A stretch of 64,000 bases of DNA from Clostridia bacterium (GTDB lineage: Bacteria > Bacillota > Clostridia > Lutisporales > Lutisporaceae), in assembly GCA_035628995.1 (NCBI GenBank), contig DASPIR010000008.1, positions 82,269 through 146,268 of the forward strand, in the 5' to 3' direction. Below the pieces are notes generated by a model. The model saw only the letters and a list, made by a program, of their open reading frames with translations. It was not told where the DNA came from and did no database searches. Shown here in pieces: positions 54,352 through 63,210 of the stretch. Both the position numbers and the translations under genes were made by a program. Every line of letters starts with the position of its first letter. The first letter of the stretch is position 1.

Positions 54352-55041
54352 ATGAATACTGCAATTATACTTGCGGCGGGCAAGGGTGCCAGAATGAATG
54401 CGGGGATGAACAAGCAATTTATACATATAAAGGGCAGGCCGCTGTTGGCACACACCCTGGAGGCCTTTCAGAGCTGCAAAGCAATAGACAGCATAATACT
54501 TGTTGCGGGTAAGGACGAGCTGCAGCTTTGCAAGGAGCAGATAATTGATGCCTTCGGGTTTGACAAGGTGGACAAGCTGGTCGAGGGAGGCAGTGAGCGG
54601 CAGCAGTCGGTTTATAACGGCATATTGCAGCTGGACGATGAATGTGAAGTTGTGGTTATTCAGGATGGAGCAAGGCCTATAGTACCGGACGGCATCATAG
54701 AAAGGTGTATAGAAGGTGCAAAGGCTTATGGGGCTGTGTCCGCCGGCATGCCCGCAAAAGAGACCATAAAAATACTAGATGCAGAAGGTTTTGTAGAATG
54801 CACTCCGGACCGGGGGAAGGTATGGATAACCCAGACACCACAAGCCTTTCGTCCGGACATAATCAAGAAAGCACATGCAAGTGCAGGCAATGAAGGAATA
54901 TCAGGTACTGATGATGCATTTCTGGTTGAACGTATGGGGATAAAAGTCAAGATGATAGAGAGTACATATGAGAATATTAAGGTAACAACACCTGAGGACA
55001 TTATTATTGCTGAAACAATAATGAACAAAAATTTTCAATAG
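54352..55041 (+). CDS. ispD: 2-C-methyl-D-erythritol 4-phosphate cytidylyltransferase
   Basis: A 229-residue enzyme of the MEP isoprenoid pathway, transferring CMP from CTP to MEP. IILAAGKGARMNAGMNKQF is the nucleotide-binding loop with its conserved Lys and Arg, and DGARPIVPDGIIERC and TPQAFRPDIIKKAH follow as in IspD. GGAGGTCGGG precedes the ATG. It is separated from ispF by 193 bases that contain a long hairpin, rather than the usual tight coupling. Confidence 0.94.
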   Translation: MNTAIILAAGKGARMNAGMNKQFIHIKGRPLLAHTLEAFQSCKAIDSIILVAGKDELQLCKEQIIDAFGFDKVDKLVEGGSERQQSVYNGILQLDDECEVVVIQDGARPIVPDGIIERCIEGAKAYGAVSAGMPAKETIKILDAEGFVECTPDRGKVWITQTPQAFRPDIIKKAHASAGNEGISGTDDAFLVERMGIKVKMIESTYENIKVTTPEDIIIAETIMNKNFQ

Positions 55042-55174
55042 GGAGGAATATGCAGATATTTGTAGAATAATATCGATAAATAGTGTACGGTGAACTTGCA
55101 CTGTTACAGCATCAAAAAGACAGATAAGGAACTTGGATTGTATATAAAAGGAAAGCTATAGAAAACAAGAAGTA

Positions 55175-55214
55175 AATGGCATGTATGTGGGGTAAAATAC
55201 CTGTATGCATGCCA
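55175..55214 (+). other. Long hairpin in the ispD-ispF gap
   Basis: ATGGCATG (55176-55183) pairs with CATGCCAT (55207-55214), continued by G-U-rich pairing through TATG/TGTA and GGGTA/TACC. It has A-rich sequence rather than T after it, so a terminator is unlikely; it may control ispF translation or mRNA stability. Confidence 0.5.
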
Positions 55215-55234
55215 TAAAAATATGAGGTGATATG

Positions 55235-55717
55235 ATGTTGAAGTATAGGGTTGGAAACGGCTATGATGTGCATAGGCTGGCGGAGGGTAGGAAGCTGATG
55301 CTTGGCGGGGTTGAAATCCCCTACGAGAAAGGCCTGCTGGGGCATTCAGATGCGGATGTGCTTGTTCACTCAATCATGGATGCACTGTTGGGAGCCTGCG
55401 GCGAATCTGATATAGGAAAGCATTTCCCGGATAGTGATGCAGCCTACAAAGGAGTATCAAGTCTTGTTTTGCTGGGAAAGGTGAAAGATATTCTTTGCTC
55501 CAAGGGTTATACCATAGGGAATATCGACAGCATTATTGTGGCAGAAAGACCAAAGCTTGCGCCGCATATTGATGAAATGAAGAAAAGAATAGCAGATATA
55601 CTGCAGCTTGAGATAGATTGCATAGGTATCAAAGCGACAACCACCGAAGGGTTGGGGTTTGCCGGAAAAGGCGAAGGGATTGCTGCTTATGCAGTAGCGA
55701 ACATATTCAAGGGCTAA
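55235..55717 (+). CDS. ispF: 2-C-methyl-D-erythritol 2,4-cyclodiphosphate synthase
   Basis: A 160-residue trimeric zinc enzyme of the MEP pathway. GNGYDVHRL supplies the Asp-x-His metal ligands, and [32 protein letters not shown] carries the third His and the CDP-ME-2P contacts. [21 protein letters not shown] is the usual C-terminal cytidine pocket. ATG 55235 is preferred to ATG 55232 for spacing from GAGGTGA. Together with ispD it shows the non-mevalonate route. Confidence 0.94.
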   Translation: MLKYRVGNGYDVHRLAEGRKLMLGGVEIPYEKGLLGHSDADVLVHSIMDALLGACGESDIGKHFPDSDAAYKGVSSLVLLGKVKDILCSKGYTIGNIDSIIVAERPKLAPHIDEMKKRIADILQLEIDCIGIKATTTEGLGFAGKGEGIAAYAVANIFKG

Positions 55718-55797
55718 AATGGCGATAAGCGGCGCAATACTGCGTTGTGCTGCGGCATTTCGCCTTGCACGCCTTGTCTTGCTTGCTTCTAGCCATT
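55717..55797. repeat. GC-rich palindromic interspersed-type repeat
   Basis: AAAATGGCGATAAG at the left end and TAGCCATTTTAT at the right end bracket an insert containing GCGGCG, TGCGTTGTGC and GCGGCATTTCGCC. The composition (GC-rich core within AT-rich surroundings) and the terminal inverted repeats suggest a REP-like element. It could also act as the ispF terminator. Confidence 0.55.
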
Positions 55798-55830
55798 TTA
55801 TATAGGTATAGTGTTCAAGGGGGGGGAAGA

Positions 55831-56148
55831 ATGTTTACGTTTAAAAGGAAGAGAAGCGGGAATATATATACATTCATTTCAATTATCTTGATACTTATCA
55901 TTGTGTATGTGTTCAGAATGATATCTCCTCAAAAGGAAGTCGTATATTCCGATATAATTCAGTATAATAATATAAGGTATGTTTATATGGAGACTATAAA
56001 AAGTGCACCCCTCTTGTTTACAAGGAAGAGAACCGCCAACGAGACGGGATATATCATACTTGCACGAAGGGGTATCAGCATTCAAGAGGAGCTATATATA
56101 TATGAGGGATATCTGAAATATAGGCGGTATGTGGTTCTGAAAGAATAG
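55831..56148 (+). CDS. Hypothetical single-helix membrane protein
   Basis: A 105-residue protein: a basic N-terminus (KRKRSGN), one transmembrane helix (IYTFISIILILIIVYVFRMI), then an extracellular domain of beta character (VVYSDIIQYNNIRYVYMETI..GYIILARRG). No family is recognised. ATG 55831 follows AAGGGGGGGGAA; a longer frame to 55747 lies in the palindromic repeat and is rejected. It may be co-transcribed from the ispF side; the T-box of cysS begins shortly after it. Confidence 0.6.
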   Translation: MFTFKRKRSGNIYTFISIILILIIVYVFRMISPQKEVVYSDIIQYNNIRYVYMETIKSAPLLFTRKRTANETGYIILARRGISIQEELYIYEGYLKYRRYVVLKE

Positions 56149-56194
56149 TGCCAAGGGGATTTCTCAAAATGTATGGTTAGCAGAAAAATAAGTA

Positions 56195-56223
56195 TTGACA
56201 TAGTATCTATTAACAATAATAAT
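56195..56223 (+). promoter_or_regulatory. Promoter of the cysS T-box transcript
   Basis: TTGACA (56195-56200) with a 17-base spacer to AATAAT (56218-56223). It stands about 80 bases before the T-box Stem I. Confidence 0.5.
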
Positions 56224-56289
56224 ATATATAATCGAAAGTCTAATACAAAATATGAAAAAGATGCTTTTTCATACATATACAATTTAATA

Positions 56290-56525
56290 TTTGATGCGTG
56301 GATCGGGAGGAGTAAATCAGAAAGGCTTACAGAGAGGAACCTTCAGCGGTTGAGAGGGGTTTTAGGATACTTGGGATTGAATTGCACCCGTGAGCACCGA
56401 AGAGGAAACTGTTTTTATATATGCGTAGTATTCTTCGGCGGGTTACCGTTAGATGATTGAATGTCCAAGAAGAGTGGAACCGCGGAATTGCCCGCCTCTT
56501 TATGAGGTGGGCTTGTTTATTTTGA
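56290..56525 (+). ncRNA. T-box leader (tRNA-Cys sensing) of cysS
   Basis: The hallmarks of a T-box riboswitch are present: AGTA at 56311-56314, AGAGAGGAACC, GGTTGAGAG in the distal part of Stem I (56348-56352), a specifier UGC (56383-56385) within GAATTGCA that matches cysteine, the AGAGTGGAACCGCGG T-box (56471-56485), and a terminator GCCCGCCTC/GAGGTGGGC at 56490-56511 with TTGTTTATTTT. Uncharged tRNA-Cys would stabilise the antiterminator and allow cysS transcription. An overlapping 95-codon frame is a shadow. Confidence 0.93.
56490..56525 (+). terminator. T-box terminator
   Basis: GCCCGCCTC (56490-56498) pairs with GAGGTGGGC (56504-56512), followed by TTGTTTATTTT. It is the off-state hairpin competing with the antiterminator. 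Confidence 0.88.
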
Positions 56526-56586
56526 CATGAGCCACGTGCCAGACTACATAAGGAATGCTTAATATTAATTTAGGAAGGTGTTAGAA

Positions 56587-57975
56587 ATGAAGCTATACAA
56601 CACAATGACAAGAAAAAAAGAAGAATTTGTATCTATTGTACCTGGTGAAGTAAGGATGTACTCATGCGGGCCAACAGTTTACAACTATGCTCATATAGGA
56701 AATATGAGGGCTTATGTGTTTATGGATATACTCAGAAGAGTTCTCAAACACAACGGATACAAGCTTAAGGGCGTTATGAATATAACAGATGTGGGGCATT
56801 TGGTTTCAGATGCTGATGAGGGCGAGGACAAATTGGTCAAAACTGCTAAGGAGCAGAAGAAAACACCATTGGAGATAGCTGACTACTATACAGATATATT
56901 CATGAAGGATCTTAAGGCATTAAATATTAAGACCCCGGAAATAGTTCCCAAGGCAACCGAGCATATATCTGAAATGCTGGCATTTGTAGAGGGGCTTATG
57001 GATAAAGGCTATGCATACGAAACAAGTGATGGAATATATTTTGACATTACTAAATTTGAGGGCTATGGCAAGCTATCCAAGCTTGATCTTGAAGGACAGC
57101 AGGCCGGTGCCAGAGTTGACGTAAATGATGAAAAACGCCATCCGGCAGATTTTGCTCTTTGGAAGAAAGCACCAAAGGAACATATAATGCAATGGCCCAG
57201 CCCATGGGGAATGGGGTATCCGGGTTGGCATATCGAGTGTTCTGCCATGGGGAGAAAATACTTAGGGGATGTGTTTGACATTCATACCGGGGGTGTGGAC
57301 CATATTCCGGTACACCATGAAAATGAGATTGCACAATCTGAGGCATTGCTTGGTAAGCCTGCTGTAAACTATTGGGCTCATGGGGAATTCCTTCTTGTTG
57401 ATAATGGAAAGATGTCAAAGAGTCTTGGCAACACATACACAATAGCTGATTTAAAGGCTAAAGGCTTTAATCCGCTGGCATACAGATATTTCTGCCTCAA
57501 TGCGGTCTACAGGAACAAGCTCAACTTTACCTGGGATGGACTGCAGTCTGCTCAAACAGCACTGGATCGTTTGTATGAGGGTGCCTTAGCTCATAAGAAT
57601 GGAACTGATGAAGTTGACCCAGGTACTATTCAAATATTCAAACAGGAGTTTGAGGAAGCAATAAATGATGATCTTAATGCACCAAGGGCATTGAGCACAG
57701 TATGGAGTATTATCAGAAATCCTAAGAAATCAAAGGCGCTATTCCAGCTATTGGTTGAAATGGATGAAATTCTTGGGCTTGATATTGATAAGGTTGAAAA
57801 AAAGGAAGAATCGGCAGAACCAATATCTGATGAAATTAAAAAGCTCATAGAGGAAAGGCAGAGGGCAAGAAAAGAAAAAAACTGGGCTCTTTCCGACAAG
57901 ATAAGGGATGACCTTAAGGCACAGGGCATAATACTTGAAGATGCTCCCGAGGGAGTAAAGTGGAAAAGGGTATAA
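56587..57975 (+). CDS. cysS: Cysteinyl-tRNA synthetase
   Basis: A 462-residue class I synthetase. MYSCGPTVYNYAHIGN contains the zinc-ligand Cys and the HIGN version of HIGH; GWHIECSAMG and DHIPVHHENEIAQSEAL add the other zinc and adenylate residues; KMSKSLGN is the KMSKS loop. The C-terminal anticodon domain is normal. ATG 56587 with AGGAAGGTG upstream is preferred to a longer frame. It is controlled by the T-box just upstream. Confidence 0.96.
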   Translation: MKLYNTMTRKKEEFVSIVPGEVRMYSCGPTVYNYAHIGNMRAYVFMDILRRVLKHNGYKLKGVMNITDVGHLVSDADEGEDKLVKTAKEQKKTPLEIADYYTDIFMKDLKALNIKTPEIVPKATEHISEMLAFVEGLMDKGYAYETSDGIYFDITKFEGYGKLSKLDLEGQQAGARVDVNDEKRHPADFALWKKAPKEHIMQWPSPWGMGYPGWHIECSAMGRKYLGDVFDIHTGGVDHIPVHHENEIAQSEALLGKPAVNYWAHGEFLLVDNGKMSKSLGNTYTIADLKAKGFNPLAYRYFCLNAVYRNKLNFTWDGLQSAQTALDRLYEGALAHKNGTDEVDPGTIQIFKQEFEEAINDDLNAPRALSTVWSIIRNPKKSKALFQLLVEMDEILGLDIDKVEKKEESAEPISDEIKKLIEERQRARKEKNWALSDKIRDDLKAQGIILEDAPEGVKWKRV

Positions 57976-57999
57976 AGCTAATGCAAAGGATGAGAAGTT

Positions 58000-59322
58000 A
58001 TGTCTGATGTACTTTTAATGGTTGTTACAGGTTTGCTTGTCATAAACTTGATTATTTTGATAATCATAATGAATACAGGCTCGGCGGGTAAGCTTATCAA
58101 GCTTGAGACCCGCTTTGAAGCCATGGACAAAAATATAGACAAACTGGATAGGACAATAAAGGATGAAATGCTCCGAAATAGAGAAGAGCTGGCGGGCACC
58201 AATAAGAACTTTAATGGGATGATATCCTCGCAGATGTCAGAGATATCAAGCCTGCAGCGGAATCAGCTGGATATATTCTCCAAACAGCTTACAAATCTCA
58301 CCCAGACAAATGAACATAAGCTAGACAAGATGAGAGAGACGATAGAGGAGAGATTGAGGCATCTACAGGAGGATAACAGCAAGAAGCTTGACCAGATGAG
58401 ATCAACTGTAGATGAGAAACTGAGCGCCACATTGGAGCAGAGGCTTGGTGAATCCTTCAAACTGGTAAGCGAAAGACTGGAAATGGTTCATAAGGGCTTA
58501 GGGGAGATGCAGACCTTAGCTTCAGGGGTAGGAGACCTCAAAAGGGTGCTTACCAATGTGAAGACAAGAGGAACTTGGGGGGAAATTCAGCTTGGCAACA
58601 TACTCGAGCAGATTCTGACCAACGAGCAATACTCGAAAAATGTGGCTACAAAGAAGAATTCCAGTGAAAGAGTCGAATTTGCTGTAAAGCTTCCCGGCAG
58701 GGACGAGAAGAATGGGGAAGTAGTATGGCTGCCAATAGACTCAAAGTTTCCTCAAGAGGATTACCAAAGGCTTATGGATGCACAGGAACAAGGAAATCCT
58801 ACCTTGGCGGAGGAATCAGCGAAAGCAATGGAGATTAAAATCAAAAGCTTTGCCAAGGATATAAGGGATAAATACATAGATCCTCCAAGCACAACTGACT
58901 TCGCAATAATGTTCTTACCCACAGAGGGTCTTTATGCGGAGGTGCTTAGGAGACCGGGACTGTGTGACTGCCTGCAGAGGGAGTATAGAATAATAGTAGC
59001 CGGTCCTACTAATCTGATAGCGCTGCTTAACAGTCTGCAGATGGGCTTTAGGACCCTGGCGATAGAAAAGCGTTCCAGCGAGGTATGGACCCTTTTGGGA
59101 GCAGTTAAAACCGAGTTCGGCAGGTTCGGTGATATTTTGGACAAGACGCAGAAGAAGCTGCAGGAAGCAAGCAATACCATAGAAGATGCAGCAAGAAAGT
59201 CGCGAAGCATAGGAAGAAAGCTAAAGAATGTGCAGGAATTATCTATGGATGATTCTGCCATACTATTGGAGGATGTTGATGATACAGGCTCCTCGCAGAT
59301 AGCTGCCTCGATAGAAGAATAG
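58000..59322 (+). CDS. rmuC: DNA recombination protein RmuC
   Basis: A 440-residue protein: an N-terminal membrane helix (LLMVVTGLLVINLIILIIIM), a long coiled coil (about residues 40-165, with ERLRHLQEDNSKKLDQMRSTVDEKL), then the RmuC nuclease-like domain: TRGTWGEIQLGNILEQIL, VWLPIDSKFPQEDYQRL, MFLPTEGLYAEVLRR and GPTNLIALLNSLQMGFRTLAIEK. The Asp and Lys of IDSKF are the predicted active site. GGATGAGAAG precedes the ATG. It follows cysS by 24 bases, probably in the same transcript. Confidence 0.92.
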   Translation: MSDVLLMVVTGLLVINLIILIIIMNTGSAGKLIKLETRFEAMDKNIDKLDRTIKDEMLRNREELAGTNKNFNGMISSQMSEISSLQRNQLDIFSKQLTNLTQTNEHKLDKMRETIEERLRHLQEDNSKKLDQMRSTVDEKLSATLEQRLGESFKLVSERLEMVHKGLGEMQTLASGVGDLKRVLTNVKTRGTWGEIQLGNILEQILTNEQYSKNVATKKNSSERVEFAVKLPGRDEKNGEVVWLPIDSKFPQEDYQRLMDAQEQGNPTLAEESAKAMEIKIKSFAKDIRDKYIDPPSTTDFAIMFLPTEGLYAEVLRRPGLCDCLQREYRIIVAGPTNLIALLNSLQMGFRTLAIEKRSSEVWTLLGAVKTEFGRFGDILDKTQKKLQEASNTIEDAARKSRSIGRKLKNVQELSMDDSAILLEDVDDTGSSQIAASIEE

Positions 59323-59354
59323 CAGGACGAATTTGAATATATGGTAGGTATGAC

Positions 59355-59828
59355 ATGGAAAATGATTACTTAGATAAAAACTACAGAAAGCTGCTGGAGG
59401 AGCTTCATCAACTGATGATGGACAACGGCAAGCTTCTGATATCTGACGTGAAGATGCTGAACCCCCTTGTACTCGCATATGTAGGGGATTCGGTCTATGA
59501 TACTTTTGTCAGGACACTGCTTGTGTCAGGAGGATATGGGCAGGTTAAAAAGCTACACAAAATGTCCATAGAGTTCGTTAAGGCAAAAGCCCAAGCGGAA
59601 ACTCTGGCAAAGATTACAGAGATGCTGACAGCTGATGAACAAGATATTGTGCGCAGGGGAAGGAATACAAAGTCTTCCACCATACCCAAGAATGCTGATC
59701 TTACCGACTATAGATATGCCACAGGCTTTGAAGCGCTGATAGGCTTTTTGTACCTTACAGGCCAGGTTGACAGGCTTATGGAGGTAATAAAAATGGTAGT
59801 AGAGGTTAAGATGAAGTTGCAGCAGTAG
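59355..59828 (+). CDS. mrnC: Mini-ribonuclease III
   Basis: A 157-residue RNase III catalytic domain without the dsRNA-binding domain. PLVLAYVGDSVYDTFVRTLL contains the catalytic Asp signature, and GFEALIGFLYLTGQ the second acidic residue. MrnC matures 23S rRNA. Its place between cysS and rlmB is conserved in Firmicutes. The ATG at 59355 has a modest GGTAGGTATG leader and no better alternative. Confidence 0.9.
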   Translation: MENDYLDKNYRKLLEELHQLMMDNGKLLISDVKMLNPLVLAYVGDSVYDTFVRTLLVSGGYGQVKKLHKMSIEFVKAKAQAETLAKITEMLTADEQDIVRRGRNTKSSTIPKNADLTDYRYATGFEALIGFLYLTGQVDRLMEVIKMVVEVKMKLQQ

Positions 59829-59918
59829 AAATCTCTGGACATGGCAGTCAGCTAACGGTTAAAATGGTATAAATAGGGGATTTCTATCAAAAAAGTTGCA
59901 AAGGTGGGAATAGGGTCG

Positions 59919-60680
59919 ATGAAGGTTACGATTATTCAACATACTCCGGAGCCGGAAAAGCTCATAGCGTCTGCGGCAAAGCTCTGCTATTCTGCGGTAG
60001 GGGTAGAGAACATAATGGACGGCTTGGATGATGCAAAGATTGACAAGTTTTTGAATATGCTGATGGATTTAGGCCATGAGAGTCCTATTGAACATGTGGT
60101 ATTTACCTTTGGGGTAGAAGGAGTAAGCAGAGTGCTGACTCACCAGCTTGTCAGGCATAGGATTGGATGTTCTTATTCCCAGCAGTCTCAGAGGTATGTC
60201 AAGCTTGAACAGTTTGAATATATAATACCTCATGAAATAGAAAAAATACCTGCAGCAAAGGAAAAATTCATAGCAGTCATGGAAGAAGACCAGAGGGTAT
60301 ATAATGAGCTTGTGGAGCTTCTCATGGAGGAGCATTTCAAAAGATATGCAGCCGAAGGTAAAACCGAGAAGCAGGCCAGGAGCATGGCTGAAAAGGCAGC
60401 AATTGAAGATGCACGCTATGTGTTCCCTAATGCCTGTGAGACAAAGATTGTTTTTACAATGTCAGCCAGGGCTTTGATGAACTTCTTCAAACAGAGATGC
60501 TGCAACAGAGCACAGTGGGAAATCAGGGAGATGGCTGAGGACATGCTGAGACAGTTGAAGGGCGTGGCGCCTATACTATTCAAAAATGCCGGACCTGGCT
60601 GTGTTGCCTCGGGGTGCCCCGAAGGAACCATGAGCTGCGGTAAAATGCACGAGGTGAGGAATAAATATTTAAACCTCTAA
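59919..60680 (+). CDS. thyX: FAD-dependent thymidylate synthase
   Basis: A 253-residue flavin-dependent enzyme making dTMP from dUMP with methylene-tetrahydrofolate. The ThyX motif [15 protein letters not shown] is intact (RHRx5-7S type), and [23 protein letters not shown] is the conserved helix near the FAD and dUMP sites. ATG 59919 is favoured over GTG 59904, since AAAGGTGGGA overlaps the latter. It lies next to mrnC and rlmB, as in many Clostridia. Confidence 0.95.
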   Translation: MKVTIIQHTPEPEKLIASAAKLCYSAVGVENIMDGLDDAKIDKFLNMLMDLGHESPIEHVVFTFGVEGVSRVLTHQLVRHRIGCSYSQQSQRYVKLEQFEYIIPHEIEKIPAAKEKFIAVMEEDQRVYNELVELLMEEHFKRYAAEGKTEKQARSMAEKAAIEDARYVFPNACETKIVFTMSARALMNFFKQRCCNRAQWEIREMAEDMLRQLKGVAPILFKNAGPGCVASGCPEGTMSCGKMHEVRNKYLNL

Positions 60681-60721
60681 ATAAATTGTTTTCAAAAAAA
60701 TGTAGATAATAAAGAAATAAC

Positions 60722-60838
60722 TATTATATTGGGTATTCCATAAAAGATCGGTTACGAGTTACGAGTTACGAGTTACGAGTGTTTAAGTAATGCTTCGAAG
60801 AATTACTTAAATCGCGAAACGCGAAACGCGAAACCCGG
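60722..60838. repeat. Heptamer module, copy 2, between thyX and rlmB
   Basis: The flank TATTAT-ATT-GGGTATTCC-ATAA (60722-60743) is followed by GTTACGA x4 (60751-60778), an imperfect palindrome TTTAAGTAAT/ATTACTTAAA centred on CTTCGAAG (60793-60800), and CGCGAAA x3 (60813-60833). It matches copy 1 at 46566 with the whole array region inverted. Confidence 0.85.
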
Positions 60839-60869
60839 AACGGAAATATTTGACAAAAGGATGAGGATT

Positions 60870-61931
60870 ATGGCATTTAATAAAAACCCAAGAGGACCAA
60901 AGACATCTAGATTTTCAAAGCCGTCCAGACCAGGAAAACCTGGGAAATTCGTAAAGAGGGATGAAGGTGGAGCTGGCAAAGAAGAAGGAAGATATTCCAA
61001 AGGCCCAGCAGCAGGACGAAGTTCAGAAAAACCTTATGACAAAGGGAGAACCTTTGAAAAAGGAAGACCTTATGATAAAGCAAAGCCCTTTGAAAAGGGA
61101 AGACCTTATGAAAAGGATGCAGCCGGCAGGGGAAGCAGACTGAAGGAACAGTATAGTCCCGATCAGAGAGAAGAAAGTATTGATGAGGACAACATCAATC
61201 TGATTGAAGGAAGAAATTCAGTAATTGAAGCACTTAAATCCGGCAGGGAAATTGAAAAGATTTTTGTACAAAAGGGTGCCGGAGAAGGCTCAATAAGGCA
61301 GATTATAGCTATTGCCAGAGAGAAAAAGATACTCGTTAAGGAAGTTGACAAGGCTAAGCTTGATGGTCTTTCAAGAACTAGGAATCATCAGGGAGTCATA
61401 GCTTCAGCAGCTTTGTACAAGTACTATGAAATTGATGATATACTGAACGCTGCTAAAGAAAAGGGAGAGGATCCTTTCATCGTAATACTGGACGAAATTA
61501 CTGACAACAACAATCTTGGTTCAGTACTCCGTACAGCCGATGCAGCAGGAGTTCATGGCATAATAATACCCAAGAGAAGGGCAGTAGGACTTACCCCGGT
61601 GGTGGCAAAAATTTCTGCAGGTGCCATAGAATATGTGCCAGTAGCAAAAGTCACCAATATAAGCCAGACTATGGAATATTTGAAAAAACAAGGTCTTTGG
61701 ATTGTAGGTGCTGAAATGGGTTCAACAACATATCATAGTAAGGATATGACAGGTCCCATGGCACTGGTAATTGGCAGCGAAGGTGAGGGACTCGGCCGTT
61801 TGATAAAGGAAAACTGCGATTTCCTTGTAAGTATTCCCATGAAAGGCAAGATTTCATCTTTGAATGCAGCTGTTTCTGCCGCTATAATAATGTTTGAGAT
61901 TCAAAAACAGCGGATGACTAAGAAAGCATAA
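60870..61931 (+). CDS. rlmB: 23S rRNA 2'-O-methyltransferase RlmB, with long basic N-terminus
   Basis: A 353-residue SPOUT methyltransferase. Residues 1 to about 105 form a disordered Lys/Arg/Gly-rich extension with near-repeats of GRPYDKAKPFEK and GRPYEK. Then come an L30e-like substrate domain (LIEGRNSVIEALKSGREIEKI) and the SpoU knot with NNLGSVLRTADAAGVHGII, ALVIGSEGEGLGRL and MKGKISSLNAAVSAAI. RlmB methylates a conserved guanosine of 23S rRNA. Typical RlmB lacks so long an extension. ATG 60870 follows AAAGGATGAGG. Confidence 0.9.
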   Translation: MAFNKNPRGPKTSRFSKPSRPGKPGKFVKRDEGGAGKEEGRYSKGPAAGRSSEKPYDKGRTFEKGRPYDKAKPFEKGRPYEKDAAGRGSRLKEQYSPDQREESIDEDNINLIEGRNSVIEALKSGREIEKIFVQKGAGEGSIRQIIAIAREKKILVKEVDKAKLDGLSRTRNHQGVIASAALYKYYEIDDILNAAKEKGEDPFIVILDEITDNNNLGSVLRTADAAGVHGIIIPKRRAVGLTPVVAKISAGAIEYVPVAKVTNISQTMEYLKKQGLWIVGAEMGSTTYHSKDMTGPMALVIGSEGEGLGRLIKENCDFLVSIPMKGKISSLNAAVSAAIIMFEIQKQRMTKKA

Positions 61932-61968
61932 TATGTGCGTTCAACTTTTCGCAGAGGGTGGGTAAGAA

Positions 61969-62490
61969 TTGAAGGAGTATCTGATAGTAGACGGATATAA
62001 TGTTATCAACGGATGGGACGAGCTTAAGGCAGAAAGTGTTCACTCGCTGGAAGTATCACGGCAGAAGCTATTGGATATAATGTCGGACTATCAAGGTTAT
62101 AGAGATATAATTGTCATAGTCGTGTTTGATGCCCATTATGTAAAGAACAGCATGGAAAAGCACGAAATGTATAATAGTATAGAGGTTGTCTACACCAAGG
62201 AGTTCGAAAGTGCTGACAACTACATAGAACGCTATATTGCCGGACTTTGCAGAGAAGACTATATAACGGTAGCCACCTCAGACTGGGTGGAGCAGATAAT
62301 GGTGCTCGGACTGGGAGCAGTAAGACTCCCGGTACGAGAGCTAATATTGGATGTTGCTGCAATGAAGAAAGCTATGAATGAGAAGTTTATTAACAAGCTG
62401 GAAAATAAAAGGAATCTTCTTGAAAACAGTATAAATCCAAAAATCCGCAGCGCCCTAGAGAAATGGCGGCGTGAGGACACCGAAACTTGA
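61969..62490 (+). CDS. yacP: YacP-like NYN-domain protein
   Basis: A 173-residue PIN-like (NYN) protein. YLIVDGYNVINGWDEL provides the first Asp and Asn, VVFDAHYVKNSMEK the next, and EFESADNYIERYIAGLCREDYITVATSDWVEQIMVLGLGAVRLPVRELI the Asp-rich core. YacP/Rae1 in Bacillus is a ribosome-dependent mRNA endonuclease, so a similar role is likely. The TTG start at 61969 is supported by GAGGGTGGGTAAG 7 bases upstream. It lies between rlmB and sigH, as is usual. Confidence 0.9.
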   Translation: MKEYLIVDGYNVINGWDELKAESVHSLEVSRQKLLDIMSDYQGYRDIIVIVVFDAHYVKNSMEKHEMYNSIEVVYTKEFESADNYIERYIAGLCREDYITVATSDWVEQIMVLGLGAVRLPVRELILDVAAMKKAMNEKFINKLENKRNLLENSINPKIRSALEKWRREDTET

Positions 62491-62556
62491 CTAAGCCCAT
62501 ATATGTATGTATAATAATATTATGGTTTTCTATGTCAAATACTTGGAGGCGATAGA

Positions 62557-63201
62557 GTGGAAGCTAATGCAGAAAAAAGATTCGTTGAAAGCTATGATAC
62601 CATGCTTGATGAAGAAATTGTACTTAGTGCCAGAGAAGGTAATTTGACATCCCTCGAGTACATAATCAACAAGTACAAAAACTTTGTCAGAGCAAAGGCC
62701 AGATCGTACTTTCTAATCGGCGCTGACAAGGAAGATATAGTACAAGAGGGTATGATAGGCTTATATAAGGCAATCAGGGACTTCAGGAACGATAAGCTGT
62801 CTTCCTTCAGAGCTTTTGCAGAGCTATGCATCACCAGGCAGATAATTACAGCAATAAAGACTGCCACCAGACAGAAACATATTCCGCTCAATTCATACGT
62901 TTCACTTAATAAGCCAATTTATGACGAAGAATCAGACAGAACACTTCTAGATATACTCACAGCCAGTAAGATTACAGATCCGGAAGAGCTTATAATCAGC
63001 AGGGAAGAGCTAGCATCAATCGAAGCCAAGATAGGTGAGATACTAAGTGACCTCGAACTTGAGGTACTTATGTCATATCTTCAAGGGAAATCCTATCAGG
63101 AGATTGCATGTGACTTGGACAGGCATGTGAAATCCATCGACAATGCTCTCCAGAGAGTAAAAAGGAAGCTTGAAAAGTATCTGGAAATCAAAGATATATA
63201 A
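62557..63201 (+). CDS. sigH: RNA polymerase sigma-H factor
   Basis: A 214-residue sigma-70-family factor directing early sporulation genes such as spo0A. Region 2 reads FVRAKARSYFLIGADKEDIVQEGMIGLYKAIRDFRNDKLSSFRAFAELCITRQIITAIKTATR, and region 4 ends with VLMSYLQGKSYQEIACDLDRHVKSIDNALQRVKRKLE. GTG 62557 follows GGAGGCGATA. The terminator just after it separates it from the tRNA-tuf unit. Confidence 0.95.
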   Translation: MEANAEKRFVESYDTMLDEEIVLSAREGNLTSLEYIINKYKNFVRAKARSYFLIGADKEDIVQEGMIGLYKAIRDFRNDKLSSFRAFAELCITRQIITAIKTATRQKHIPLNSYVSLNKPIYDEESDRTLLDILTASKITDPEELIISREELASIEAKIGEILSDLELEVLMSYLQGKSYQEIACDLDRHVKSIDNALQRVKRKLEKYLEIKDI

Positions 63202-63210
63202 AAAAGCAAG

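Noticed and set aside
56173..56460. 95-codon open frame before cysS
   Set aside because: It overlaps the T-box riboswitch stem and specifier region and has no ribosome-binding site.
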